64,000 bases of DNA from Flavisericum labens. GTDB taxonomy: Bacteria > Bacteroidota > Bacteroidia > Flavobacteriales > Flavobacteriaceae. Numbering within the stretch: the stretch's first letter is position 1; each line of letters begins with the position of its first letter. Location of the stretch: the NCBI RefSeq assembly GCF_045446075.1, contig NZ_JBJJBQ010000005.1:230922-294921 (forward strand), read 5' to 3'. Below, one piece after another: positions 26,735 through 34,525 of this stretch. The notes below the pieces were generated by a model. The model searched no databases and had not been told where the DNA came from. It worked only from the letters and a program-made list of their open reading frames with translations. Position numbers and translations under genes: made by a program.

Positions 26735-27397
26735 TTATATCCTCTTATCCCCAGTACCCTTATCAAACGCCACCAAATTGAACAGTTCCCGCATGCGGCT
26801 GCGAACCCTGTTGCCGTAGCGTTCTTCCAGTTCCTCAGCATTGAGGTTGGTGGTGGCATGGGTCTTTATTTTTCGGTTGCTCTTCATGTACAGTTCATGG
26901 CGGGACAACAAGACCTCGCCCATCACGTTCAGGTCCTTACCATAGAACCTACCGCTGGGCTCAACGCCCAAGTCGTCAAAACAGTAGAACCTGCTGTTGC
27001 CGTAGTCCTCGATGGTCTTAAATCCCAAATGGTTGAACCCAAAGGTCACGTTACGGCAGGGGATGACCTCGTAGGGTTTCCGGTGGGGTACGATATGGCG
27101 CAAGAGCTTCATAAGGCTGGTCTTGCCGCAGCCTACCGGTCCCGATAGCAGGATGCCCTTGTCGATGTCGATACCGTGGGCCTCACAATATTCCCGGTCC
27201 CTGATGCCGTAGGAGCAGAGCTTCAACAGAATGTCACGGTCGCTTTCATGGATCCTGAACTTTTTGCCGAACAGCAGTTTTCCTTTGGCATCGAGGTAGA
27301 TGAGGATCTTCGGGAAATCGTACACGACGTTCCTGCCGTCAAAAGTGCCAATCGAATATTCCACGCCGCCTTCGGTGATCTTAGAGGGGTTGTCCAT
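26735..27397 (-). CDS. DnaC/IstB-like AAA+ ATPase
   Basis: A 220-residue ATPase with Walker A GPVGCGKTS (86-94), Walker B-like FYCFDDLGVE (about 133-142) and THATTNLNAEEL as sensor region. Such proteins load helicases or regulate transposition. In Bacteroidota ICEs they lie beside a winged-helix protein and probably take part in element replication. It overlaps the upstream gene by 17 bases. Confidence 0.75.
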   Translation of the reverse strand: MDNPSKITEGGVEYSIGTFDGRNVVYDFPKILIYLDAKGKLLFGKKFRIHESDRDILLKLCSYGIRDREYCEAHGIDIDKGILLSGPVGCGKTSLMKLLRHIVPHRKPYEVIPCRNVTFGFNHLGFKTIEDYGNSRFYCFDDLGVEPSGRFYGKDLNVMGEVLLSRHELYMKSNRKIKTHATTNLNAEELEERYGNRVRSRMRELFNLVAFDKGTGDKRI

Positions 27398-28130
27398 AGT
27401 CCTTGGTTTTACTGGTCCGTAGGTGGTCCTCTTTTTGGGACACTGGTTTTGGTTTGTCTCCGTTTTCCGCCCCAGTGCTAGTGCTGTGTTCCATCCAACT
27501 TATGGCCAGGGCCTGCCAGTCCCGTACCGGTTGTCCATCGACCGTTTGCCAATGATGGTCGGTATAATGCCCATGGAATTTTTTTGCTTCACCGGCACTA
27601 AAACCTTTTTTTTCAAAAAAATCGATGACCGCCCGACAGTCCTTTGGCCGTTTGTCAATGTTTTCCTGTTTGTTATTGTTTATATTAGGTACCAATGCTT
27701 GTCCACTGTTGGGACGCTGCGGGTACACTTCCTGTCCTCCATTGGGAGGGTGGTGTCCCGTTAGAGGTACGTCTCTGGGATGGTACCGTTCGGCAAGCTG
27801 TTCCAACATGGGACTGTTGTGTCCCGAATTCGGTACCTCTTGGCATAAATTTGCCATCCTTACCGAACTCCCCTTATAGGGGTTGTTGGACGGCAAATAG
27901 GAAAGGTAGCCCCACCTGTCCAGATCTACGATGCACCTGTGGTAGGTGGACTTGGAGCCGATCTTGGCCGCGCGCATGAGTTCCCTGCGGCTCACGAAGA
28001 AGCCATCGGCAAAGCGGTTGGCGTTCCATTCCAGGAACAGTGCCATATAGAGACTGATGTGCGTGGGGTTGGGGCGGTGGTCGAAATAAAGCCTTTCGAA
28101 GGCTGCGTTGAGGAGCTTGATGTAGTTCAT
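27381..28130 (-). CDS. Winged-helix replication-like protein of the ICE
   Basis: A 249-residue protein. Residues 1-85 (HISLYMALFLEWNANRF, then RRELMRAAKIGSKSTYHR) look like a winged helix of the replication initiator/DnaD type. A low-complexity Pro/Asn/Gly-rich middle leads to a helical C-terminus (IDFFEKKGFSAGEAKKFHGH) typical of Bacteroidota ICE proteins that act with a DnaC-like ATPase. I do not recognise a named family with certainty. It is transcribed with the ATPase gene. Confidence 0.6.
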   Translation of the reverse strand: MNYIKLLNAAFERLYFDHRPNPTHISLYMALFLEWNANRFADGFFVSRRELMRAAKIGSKSTYHRCIVDLDRWGYLSYLPSNNPYKGSSVRMANLCQEVPNSGHNSPMLEQLAERYHPRDVPLTGHHPPNGGQEVYPQRPNSGQALVPNINNNKQENIDKRPKDCRAVIDFFEKKGFSAGEAKKFHGHYTDHHWQTVDGQPVRDWQALAISWMEHSTSTGAENGDKPKPVSQKEDHLRTSKTKDYGQPL

Positions 28131-28139
28131 GGTGGGAAA

Positions 28140-28424
28140 TTAACGTCTCAGGCCGTGGTGCACGCGGTTGGCCTCCATGACCTTTTGTATCTCTTCGGCA
28201 TCGTAGAAGATGATGCCGCCCACCTTGGTATAGGGCAAAGTGCCGTTGATGCGCAGGTTCTGTAGCGTGCCCGGGCTGATCTGCAAGAGGTCCATGACCT
28301 CGGAGGATTTCAGGTATTTTTTCAGGCCGCCCTTGGACTGTTTGGCCAGGAGTTCCTTGATGCCGTCAAGGAGTTCCATCTTGAACTCCATGAGGTCTTC
28401 CGTTGTAATGATGGTTGCTGCCAT
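28140..28424 (-). CDS. Excisionase-like helix-turn-helix protein
   Basis: A 94-residue protein with a MerR/HTH_17-type domain (residues 36-85: YLKSSEVMDLLQISPGTLQN, then a short wing ending FYDAEEIQKV). Excisionase-family proteins like this direct element excision or activate transfer genes. The frame continues upstream to 28646, but that extension is low-complexity and unrelated; the start at 28424 (MAATIITTEDL) matches the family. It precedes the replication pair by 9 bp. Confidence 0.8.
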   Translation of the reverse strand: MAATIITTEDLMEFKMELLDGIKELLAKQSKGGLKKYLKSSEVMDLLQISPGTLQNLRINGTLPYTKVGGIIFYDAEEIQKVMEANRVHHGLRR

Positions 28425-28541
28425 TTGTAACTGTTTTTTTTGGTTAAAAAAACAAAGCCGCCCTTGGCCCGATGGCGTTTGGGCGACTTTGCCCTGATTT
28501 GACTTTCGTACTGCAAATCTGGAAAGGATTATTTGAAAAAC

Positions 28542-28703
28542 ATCCATAGTCGACCCCAAGATGGGTGATTTTTTTAGACATTTATTTTGGGGCATTAAGT
28601 ACTGGAACAGCAATAGAAAACCATAATAGAGGCACCAAAACGCCACAAATTTTATGTCTTTTGGAGGTTAAGGGGTTTTCCCAACTTGGGGTCGACTATG
28701 GAT
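28542..28703. repeat. 162-bp segment bounded by 24-bp inverted repeats (MITE-like)
   Basis: The left end (28542-28565) and right end (28680-28703) are inverted copies matching at 23 of 24 bases, with the 19-bp outer part (ATCCATAGTCGACCCCAAG) perfect. The interior is about 114 bp, AT-rich and non-coding. The right arm supplies the last codons and the stop of rteC. This looks like a miniature inverted-repeat element, though a replication or recombination site is an alternative. Confidence 0.65.
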
Positions 28704-29541
28704 TGGCGTCGGACTCGTCCAGGCGCTTGGCGAGCACCTCGATGAGGCGATCCAGGAACTTGGTACGGCTGCACTTGCGTGCCCGTATCTCGATAAAGGT
28801 GTGGTAATAGTTGCCCAGGTCGATGTTGAACGCCTGCTCGAAGTGGGTGGCCATTTCCTTGATGTCGGCGGTGCCGCTGTTGATGGCCCCACTGGCCTGG
28901 AGCGCGTATATCAGTTCGATGAGCTCCGTTTTGCTGCCCGTCCAGAAAAGTTTTGATGATTGCCTCATGGGATGTGGTTTTGGGTTATCGGTATGGTTCT
29001 CCAGCTTTGCAATCTCCTGTTGCAGGTAGACAATGAGCATGTCGTAGGCCATGATGGTGGCTACGGTCAGGTCCTGACAGGTGGAAAACTGCTCATCTGT
29101 GAAAAAGTGGAAGGAATCCGTAGGCATGCGCAGGTCCGACCGCCCCCTGACGAAATACTGGTCGTCGAGGGAGGTGGCGCCCCTGCGGTAGTAATGGTAG
29201 AACTCGAGATTGTCGTTGAAATAGACCTGGAGTCTGTCGATCTGGGCATTGAGGTACTTGACCTGGAACTTGGAGCTGCTTCGGGGACGTTTGCTCTCGA
29301 TGCCGTAGAGCTTGCCGTAGTAGATGAGCTTGCTGAATATCTGTGGCTTCACGTGCTTAAAGAAATGGATTTCGTCGCGCTTACCGGGGAATCCGTTGGC
29401 CACGATTTCGGAGCGGAGCCTCTTGATGCACCGCTCCGTATGCTGGATGCCAGTTTCCGCCTTATGCAGTATGTCGATATGGCGGGCCTCCAGCGCCTCC
29501 AGTTTGGCCTCAAATTCAGATATCAGGTTCTCGTACTCCAT
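28696..29541 (-). CDS. rteC: RteC-like regulator
   Basis: A 281-residue protein of the RteC family, known in CTnDOT as an activator of excision genes. The N-terminal helical region (ALEARHIDILHKAETGIQHT) and C-terminal winged-helix-like region (SKTELIELIYALQASGAINS, then DLGNYYHTFIEIRARK) match that family. The stop codon lies inside the inverted repeat at 28680-28703, so the natural C-terminus may have been slightly altered by insertion. It is 18 bp downstream of the oxoamine synthase gene. Confidence 0.82.
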   Translation of the reverse strand: MEYENLISEFEAKLEALEARHIDILHKAETGIQHTERCIKRLRSEIVANGFPGKRDEIHFFKHVKPQIFSKLIYYGKLYGIESKRPRSSSKFQVKYLNAQIDRLQVYFNDNLEFYHYYRRGATSLDDQYFVRGRSDLRMPTDSFHFFTDEQFSTCQDLTVATIMAYDMLIVYLQQEIAKLENHTDNPKPHPMRQSSKLFWTGSKTELIELIYALQASGAINSGTADIKEMATHFEQAFNIDLGNYYHTFIEIRARKCSRTKFLDRLIEVLAKRLDESDANP

Positions 29542-29559
29542 AGGGGCGCTCCATAGTCA

Positions 29560-31962
29560 TTACCGGCCCTCAAGAACGCCAAGGCGTTCCAGTATATAAT
29601 TATCGGCCGTCTGTAGGTAGGCATAGCGTCCCTCGACAAGGGCACCGAGCTTGCGCTTTTCAAAGGCGGCGGTCATGCCCAGGTCAATCTGTTCGAACTT
29701 TAGGGCAATGGCCCGTTCGATGGTGCGGTAAAGCAGTTGGCGATAGGTGCCGTAGGCCTCGTTGCAACCGTAGTCCAGCCCCACAAAGGCGGGAATGTAG
29801 GTGTGCCTTCCATTCTTATAGCAGAGCATCGCCCCGATAATTTGTTTTGGGCGTTCCTTGGGGGCGATGGCAATGAACTCCCATTGGGGATGGGCGGCCA
29901 TATTATCGAACAGCTTGGCGGGAAACGCAAAGGTGTTCAGTCCAAGGTTGTTCTCGTGAACATTATTATAGAGCTCGCGTATGCGTTCCAGCTGTGCAGG
30001 GTTGGGAGATTCAATGATTTCAACTTGGGTCAAGGGCAATCTGGACATAATATCCTTTCTGAAATGCCGTCGGTTACGTGCCGATAGCTGTCCGATATAA
30101 CCCCCAATGGAAATGCCCTTTTCCAAATGGACCGAACAGGAGTCCGGCATCTGGACACGGACAAAGCCCTGTCCCTGAAAGTGGCCGTGCAGGGCATCCT
30201 TTTCCGCAAAGTCGCGCAATACAACCATTTTTGCACCGTGCCTTTTTTCAAGGTGCTCCAATTGCTGTACAAGGATATCCAGGGCCTTATCCCTTAAGGG
30301 CGTAGAAGCATCCAGAAAAAGGTGGTCACCCTCGGTAAAGAGCGAGCCCATCGCGAGCACCCTAGAGGTCATGTGGTAAGGGTCGTCCTTTCTGAGTACC
30401 TCGATTTCGGTCGACAGTTTTGGTGGGGCCAGCATATCGTCCTTCCAGAGCGACAGGGTGAGGTAGGTGGCCAGGACGGGCGTCCGGTCATGCCCATAAA
30501 TGATAAGATACCAAAACTTCCAATCGTGCTCCTTTTGACCGTTATCGCTGAAACTCTTCTCCAGGAACTTGAGGCCGTCCCAATCGAAGACCCCGCGACG
30601 GCCCATACAACGGTTCCAGGTCTCCCTATCAATGTTTTGGATGGAAGTCTCTAGCGTTACCGAAAGCCCATGGGTGTCCAGGGTTCCTGCCTCTGATTTT
30701 GGTTTTAGTTTAAAGGCATGGAACACCCTTTGCGGCGTGGTACCGGTATCGGCGAGTGCTTTTGGGAAATGGTAGGCCATGGCCTCGACCAGTCCCTTGA
30801 TTTCCTTTTTTTGGTTGTGCCGTGAGATGGTTATGCGTACCCCCGTGTTCTTTACGGGAACGGCCGGGAACAGCCCGAGGTTGACATAATAATCCTCTTT
30901 CATGAGCCGGTTCACGAAGTTATAGCCGGTCTTGGGCATGCCCGTGCCGATATAAAAGACCGGTGAATCGTTATGGTCGACCAGGGGCAGATCGGTAGCC
31001 CCTAACAGGCCGTTGAAATATTTGATGCGCTCCCTCAGGTCGTTCTGAAGATCGTATATCTCGGGGGAGAGGTGGATGTCCGCCGAGGCGATGGCTGCCG
31101 CCACGGAGGCGGGCTCCAACTGTGCGGAAAAGGTGAGCGGCCCGCCGAAGGTCCTGATCTTGTTGTGCATCTTTTTATCGGCGCAGGCCAATACGGCGCC
31201 GCTGGCACCGAAGGTCTTGCTCAGCGTGCCGAAGAGCAGGACGTTATCCGGTAGTTCACCGAGCTCGGACAGGGTATGGCCCGTACCGTTCCTGCCGCTC
31301 CAGCCCATGCCGTGCACATCGTCGATGTAGAGGGAGAGTTGGGGGTACCTGTTGCAGAGCGCCATCAAATCACTGATGGGGGCATAGTCGCCATACATGG
31401 AATAAATACCGTCGGCCATGTACCAGACGCGCTCCCGTTTGTTGGAATGGGACTTTATCTTGTCCTCCAACATATTAAGGTCGTTGTGCCGTACCATATC
31501 AATGGGAACGCTACGGTTCTTGAGCACTTTGGAAGCGCTCTGGACGCTCCAGTGCACTTGGTGGTCCAGGATGATGGCGTCCCGGTCGCTGACTGCACTG
31601 GGGATGACTCCCAAATGCCCGAGGGTACTGTTCTTGGTGATGATGATGGGGCTGCCGTACATTTGGGTGACCTTTTGCTCCAATTGCCCATAGAGCGGAT
31701 GGGAGACATAGGACTTGGACAGCGGGAACTGTGTGCCATAGGCCATGATGGCATCGGCGGCCGCCCGTTTGAGCCTTATGTCCTGTTCCAGTCCCAGATA
31801 GCCCGTGGTCCCAAAATGGAACAGTTCCCGGTCACCAATGCCGATAGTCCTTCCCGAAAATGAGCTCCCCTCTGCATAAAGGTGCAGTATACCTTCCTGT
31901 TTGGCGTCCGTAAAGACCTCGTTTACGGTGTCCAAAAAATTGTTGTGTTTGATCTTTGCCAT
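29560..31962 (-). CDS. Alpha-oxoamine synthase fused to a GNAT acyltransferase
   Basis: An 800-residue bifunctional enzyme. Residues 40-400 form a PLP-dependent alpha-oxoamine synthase (KBL/BioF/CqsA type) with the aspartate/histidine motif YIDDVHGMGWSG (212-223) and the PLP lysine K249 in GTLSKTFGASG. This class joins an amino acid to an acyl-CoA with loss of CO2. Residues of about 560-795 look like GNAT acyltransferase domains (RHFRKDIMSRL, then YGTYRQLLYRTIERAIALKF). The natural product or lipid made is unknown. The neighbours include PAS-AraC and STAS-like genes transcribed divergently. Confidence 0.82.
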   Translation of the reverse strand: MAKIKHNNFLDTVNEVFTDAKQEGILHLYAEGSSFSGRTIGIGDRELFHFGTTGYLGLEQDIRLKRAAADAIMAYGTQFPLSKSYVSHPLYGQLEQKVTQMYGSPIIITKNSTLGHLGVIPSAVSDRDAIILDHQVHWSVQSASKVLKNRSVPIDMVRHNDLNMLEDKIKSHSNKRERVWYMADGIYSMYGDYAPISDLMALCNRYPQLSLYIDDVHGMGWSGRNGTGHTLSELGELPDNVLLFGTLSKTFGASGAVLACADKKMHNKIRTFGGPLTFSAQLEPASVAAAIASADIHLSPEIYDLQNDLRERIKYFNGLLGATDLPLVDHNDSPVFYIGTGMPKTGYNFVNRLMKEDYYVNLGLFPAVPVKNTGVRITISRHNQKKEIKGLVEAMAYHFPKALADTGTTPQRVFHAFKLKPKSEAGTLDTHGLSVTLETSIQNIDRETWNRCMGRRGVFDWDGLKFLEKSFSDNGQKEHDWKFWYLIIYGHDRTPVLATYLTLSLWKDDMLAPPKLSTEIEVLRKDDPYHMTSRVLAMGSLFTEGDHLFLDASTPLRDKALDILVQQLEHLEKRHGAKMVVLRDFAEKDALHGHFQGQGFVRVQMPDSCSVHLEKGISIGGYIGQLSARNRRHFRKDIMSRLPLTQVEIIESPNPAQLERIRELYNNVHENNLGLNTFAFPAKLFDNMAAHPQWEFIAIAPKERPKQIIGAMLCYKNGRHTYIPAFVGLDYGCNEAYGTYRQLLYRTIERAIALKFEQIDLGMTAAFEKRKLGALVEGRYAYLQTADNYILERLGVLEGR

Positions 31963-32162
31963 ATCGTTAGATTTTTATGTCATAAAAGTTAACACCATTT
32001 GTAGTGTTTTGGAACATGGTCGAGTTCCATAATCCCTTAAGGTCAACCTTAAATCCTTTCAGGACAACAAAAGGCCTTTCTAAATAGAGTATAAACAACT
32101 CATTATCAGGATATGTGTTGATTATTTTGTAAGTTTATTCAGAAAAACCAGTTTTCTAGACC
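31963..32162. promoter_or_regulatory. Divergent promoter region with palindromes
   Basis: The 200-bp space between the oxoamine synthase gene and the STAS-like gene contains the palindrome TTAAGGT-CA-ACCTTAA (32037-32052) and the repeat TGGAAC/GTTCCA (32010-32029). These are candidate sites for the AraC-type regulator encoded just downstream. Confidence 0.45.
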
Positions 32163-32546
32163 ATGTGCCGTTATTTTGAAAATGACTATTCGTCCTACCG
32201 CTTGGAGGGAGGTGTCCTCCATGTGACCTACCACAACCGTATCTATATCGACCTTGATGCGGCCATCCGTATCGTGGCGGACCGGATAGCGCTGCACGAG
32301 GGCCGTTCCCTACCCGTGCTCTGCGATGTCCGAAGCGTCAAGGGCATCAACAAGGCGGCCCGCCATTATTTGGCGATAGAGGGTTCCACCCTGATAAGGG
32401 CGGTGGCCTTTATCGTAGAGCCCACGGTATCCGAGGTCATGTCCCGCTTCTATATCCGTACCAGCCATCCGCCCATCCCAACGAAGTCGTTCAGGAAAAG
32501 GGAAGAGGCCCTCGAATTTTTGAGACCGTTCGTGGACACCCCCTGA
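32163..32546 (+). CDS. STAS-like small protein (DUF7793-like)
   Basis: A 127-residue protein with alternating strands and helices similar to SpoIIAA/STAS-like domains: GGVLHVTYHNRIYIDLDAA, then LPVLCDVRSVKGINKAARH and a C-terminal REEALEFLRPF. Such proteins often modulate regulators through protein contacts. It is followed 30 bp later by the PAS-AraC gene, which makes a regulatory pair likely. Function is inferred. Confidence 0.6.
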   Translation: MCRYFENDYSSYRLEGGVLHVTYHNRIYIDLDAAIRIVADRIALHEGRSLPVLCDVRSVKGINKAARHYLAIEGSTLIRAVAFIVEPTVSEVMSRFYIRTSHPPIPTKSFRKREEALEFLRPFVDTP

Positions 32547-32576
32547 TATAAACTTAACAATGACAGTTACGACCAT

Positions 32577-33545
32577 ATGGGCAATAAGAGCAGAAAAAAA
32601 CGAATGAAACAGATCAACCGGATGCTATTGGAAATGGCATCGGGCAACTTTTTTTACCGCTTGGAGCGGAGTTCCAGGAACGACACGACAGAGGCCCTGA
32701 TGGTGACCCTGAACATGCTGGCCGAGGAAATAGAAGCTTTTATAAAGCACCAGGGCTATGTGAACACGGACAGCAGCATCGTGAACGTGGTGCAGATGAG
32801 CTTCTTGTTGGACCACAACGGGTCGGTGGCCATGGCCAACCAAGAGGGGTGCAACATCCTGTCCGTACTGCGGTCCGATATATTGGGCCGGCCATTTGGG
32901 ACCCTGCTAACTGAAACCTCCAGGTCCAAGTGGCAACGCAAATGGATTGGCCTGCAGAAGAAATCTTCTTATGATACCAACATCGAACTCCTTTTTAAGA
33001 CTGTTGGTAAACTGACTGTTCCGAAGCTTTGCTATATCACCACTTTTGAAGCAAAAGGAGAAGAGAGGAAGACTTTGGTAACGGCCATCCACCAGGCCAA
33101 TAGCCAGGAGCTTATCCAGAAGCGTTTGAAAGGGGAGGTAATCGGTCATTCCAAAAAGCGGGAATCCCCTGCTGCACATAAAAAATCAAGGCCGAGACTG
33201 AGCTTTGAGGATGTGCGCAAGATCAGGAAAGCACATGATATCATCTTGGAGAACCTGGAAAGCGAGCTCCCGTCCCTCAAGGAGTTTGCCCTACAGCTGG
33301 GAACCAATGAGTTCAAGTTGAAGTACGGATTCAAGGAACTATATGGCACTACGGTCCACCGCTTTTTGCTTCGTGAACGTCTGCGCAAGGCCCAGATGAT
33401 GATCCAGTTCAGCGACCGTTCTATCAAGGCCATCGCCCACATGACGGGCTTCAAGAGCACGGCGCATTTCTCGCGCAGTTTTAAAAAACATTTTGGCTAC
33501 ACCCCGAGCGAACTCCAGAAAAAGGCCTTTGGCAAGGATAGGTAA
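32577..33545 (+). CDS. PAS-containing AraC-family regulator
   Basis: A 322-residue soluble regulator. Residues 10-60 look like a HAMP-type linker (LLEMASGNFFYRLERSS). Residues 65-180 form a PAS-like sensor (SFLLDHNGSVAMANQEGCNI). Residues 215-318 form an AraC helix-turn-helix pair (FALQLGTNEFKLKYGFKELY and GFKSTAHFSRSFKKHFGYTP). No membrane segment is present, so the signal must be intracellular. It likely controls the divergent oxoamine synthase gene and perhaps the MauE/DUF6520 genes. Confidence 0.85.
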   Translation: MGNKSRKKRMKQINRMLLEMASGNFFYRLERSSRNDTTEALMVTLNMLAEEIEAFIKHQGYVNTDSSIVNVVQMSFLLDHNGSVAMANQEGCNILSVLRSDILGRPFGTLLTETSRSKWQRKWIGLQKKSSYDTNIELLFKTVGKLTVPKLCYITTFEAKGEERKTLVTAIHQANSQELIQKRLKGEVIGHSKKRESPAAHKKSRPRLSFEDVRKIRKAHDIILENLESELPSLKEFALQLGTNEFKLKYGFKELYGTTVHRFLLRERLRKAQMMIQFSDRSIKAIAHMTGFKSTAHFSRSFKKHFGYTPSELQKKAFGKDR

Positions 33546-33661
33546 ATAGGCCGCTCCTTTGCCCCGGAACGGTTATTTTTTGTCTAAATCCTTTACGGGC
33601 AAGACTTCATCCCTTAAAAATAAAATTTACTGCGGAACTTTACCATATCAAACCAAAAGCT

Positions 33662-34099
33662 ATGGGACGCAAAGAATTTAAGTACCAAACGATAACAAAA
33701 TGTATTGCACTTCTTTACGTGCTGCTGTTTACCTATGCCGCAACGTCCAAGTTATTGGATATGGAGCGGTTCATAGGTCAATTGGGGCGTTTCCCCTATA
33801 TATCGGATTATGCCAAGGCATTGGCCTGGGGCGTGCCGACGGCGGAGCTCTTGGTCGTTGTTCTTTATCTTTTCCCGAAATACACCCTGGCGGCACTATA
33901 TGCCAGTTTGTGGCTTATGGTGGCCTTTACCATCTATATCGCCTTGGTGCTCCGGTTCAGTAATCATGTTCCCTGTGCCTGTGGCGGGGTACTGTCACAG
34001 CTGGGTTGGACTGAACACTTGGTGTTCAACCTTGTCTTTGTGCTTTTCGCCGTCCTGGGTATCTATCTAAAAAACCAACAACAATACAAATGTATCTAA
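33662..34099 (+). CDS. MauE/DoxX-like redox-associated membrane protein
   Basis: A 145-residue inner-membrane protein with four helices (about 13-28, 50-68, 74-97, 115-135). The CAC pair in HVPCACGGVLSQLGW at the end of helix 3 is typical of MauE-like proteins thought to help disulfide chemistry. It is followed 75 bp later by a DUF6520 peptide gene, a pairing I recall from many Flavobacteriia. Confidence 0.78.
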   Translation: MGRKEFKYQTITKCIALLYVLLFTYAATSKLLDMERFIGQLGRFPYISDYAKALAWGVPTAELLVVVLYLFPKYTLAALYASLWLMVAFTIYIALVLRFSNHVPCACGGVLSQLGWTEHLVFNLVFVLFAVLGIYLKNQQQYKCI

Positions 34100-34174
34100 A
34101 AGATACTGTGCAGTGCCAGGGGAAGGCCGAAAACCTGCAAAACAGAGTAGGCCGTTAATTTAAATTTAAACATT

Positions 34175-34420
34175 ATGAAAACGAAAGTAATGAAGGGGCT
34201 GTTGCCAGCCCTAGTGATGGTATTGGCCATCGGGCTGTCGTTCGCCACGACATCAATTGAAGTGAACCAACAGGGTTACTACTGGGACACAAATACCAAT
34301 CAGGTAGAAGAGGTGCCCGGTGGCGTGGACTGTCCTCCAGAAGGCACCATAGCTTGTCTTCACGATGAGCAGCCCGTGTTTGCGGACGAGGACCGTACCA
34401 TTCCCTTGTTTAAGGAGTAA
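34175..34420 (+). CDS. DUF6520 small exported peptide
   Basis: An 81-residue protein with a signal-like segment (residues 8-25) and a short mature part containing two cysteines (CPPEGTIACLH, residues 49 and 56), which may form a disulfide. The family (DUF6520) is small, exported and uncharacterized. The two cysteines fit the redox-type MauE neighbour. A strong terminator follows. Confidence 0.7.
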   Translation: MKTKVMKGLLPALVMVLAIGLSFATTSIEVNQQGYYWDTNTNQVEEVPGGVDCPPEGTIACLHDEQPVFADEDRTIPLFKE

Positions 34421-34445
34421 TGGTAATTGGTTGCCTTAAGACCAC

Positions 34446-34476
34446 AAAAAGGTGTCCCAAATGGGACACCTTTTTT
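34446..34476. terminator. Strong bidirectional terminator
   Basis: GGTGTCCCA (34451-34459) pairs with TGGGACACC (34462-34470) around an AA loop. An A-run on one side and a T-run on the other make it work in both directions. It separates the convergent DUF6520 and metalloprotease genes. Confidence 0.92.
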
Positions 34477-34525
34477 CGACCAACTCAAAATATGCCATAG
34501 GAAATGGCAAATATCAAATAACCTA

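Noticed and set aside
28425..28646. N-terminal extension of the excisionase-like protein
   Set aside because: The extra residues are low-complexity and cross the inverted-repeat segment; the internal ATG at 28424 fits the family length.
31276..31863. 195-codon plus-strand frame inside the oxoamine synthase gene
   Set aside because: Shadow frame; the minus strand has the intact PLP enzyme with catalytic lysine.
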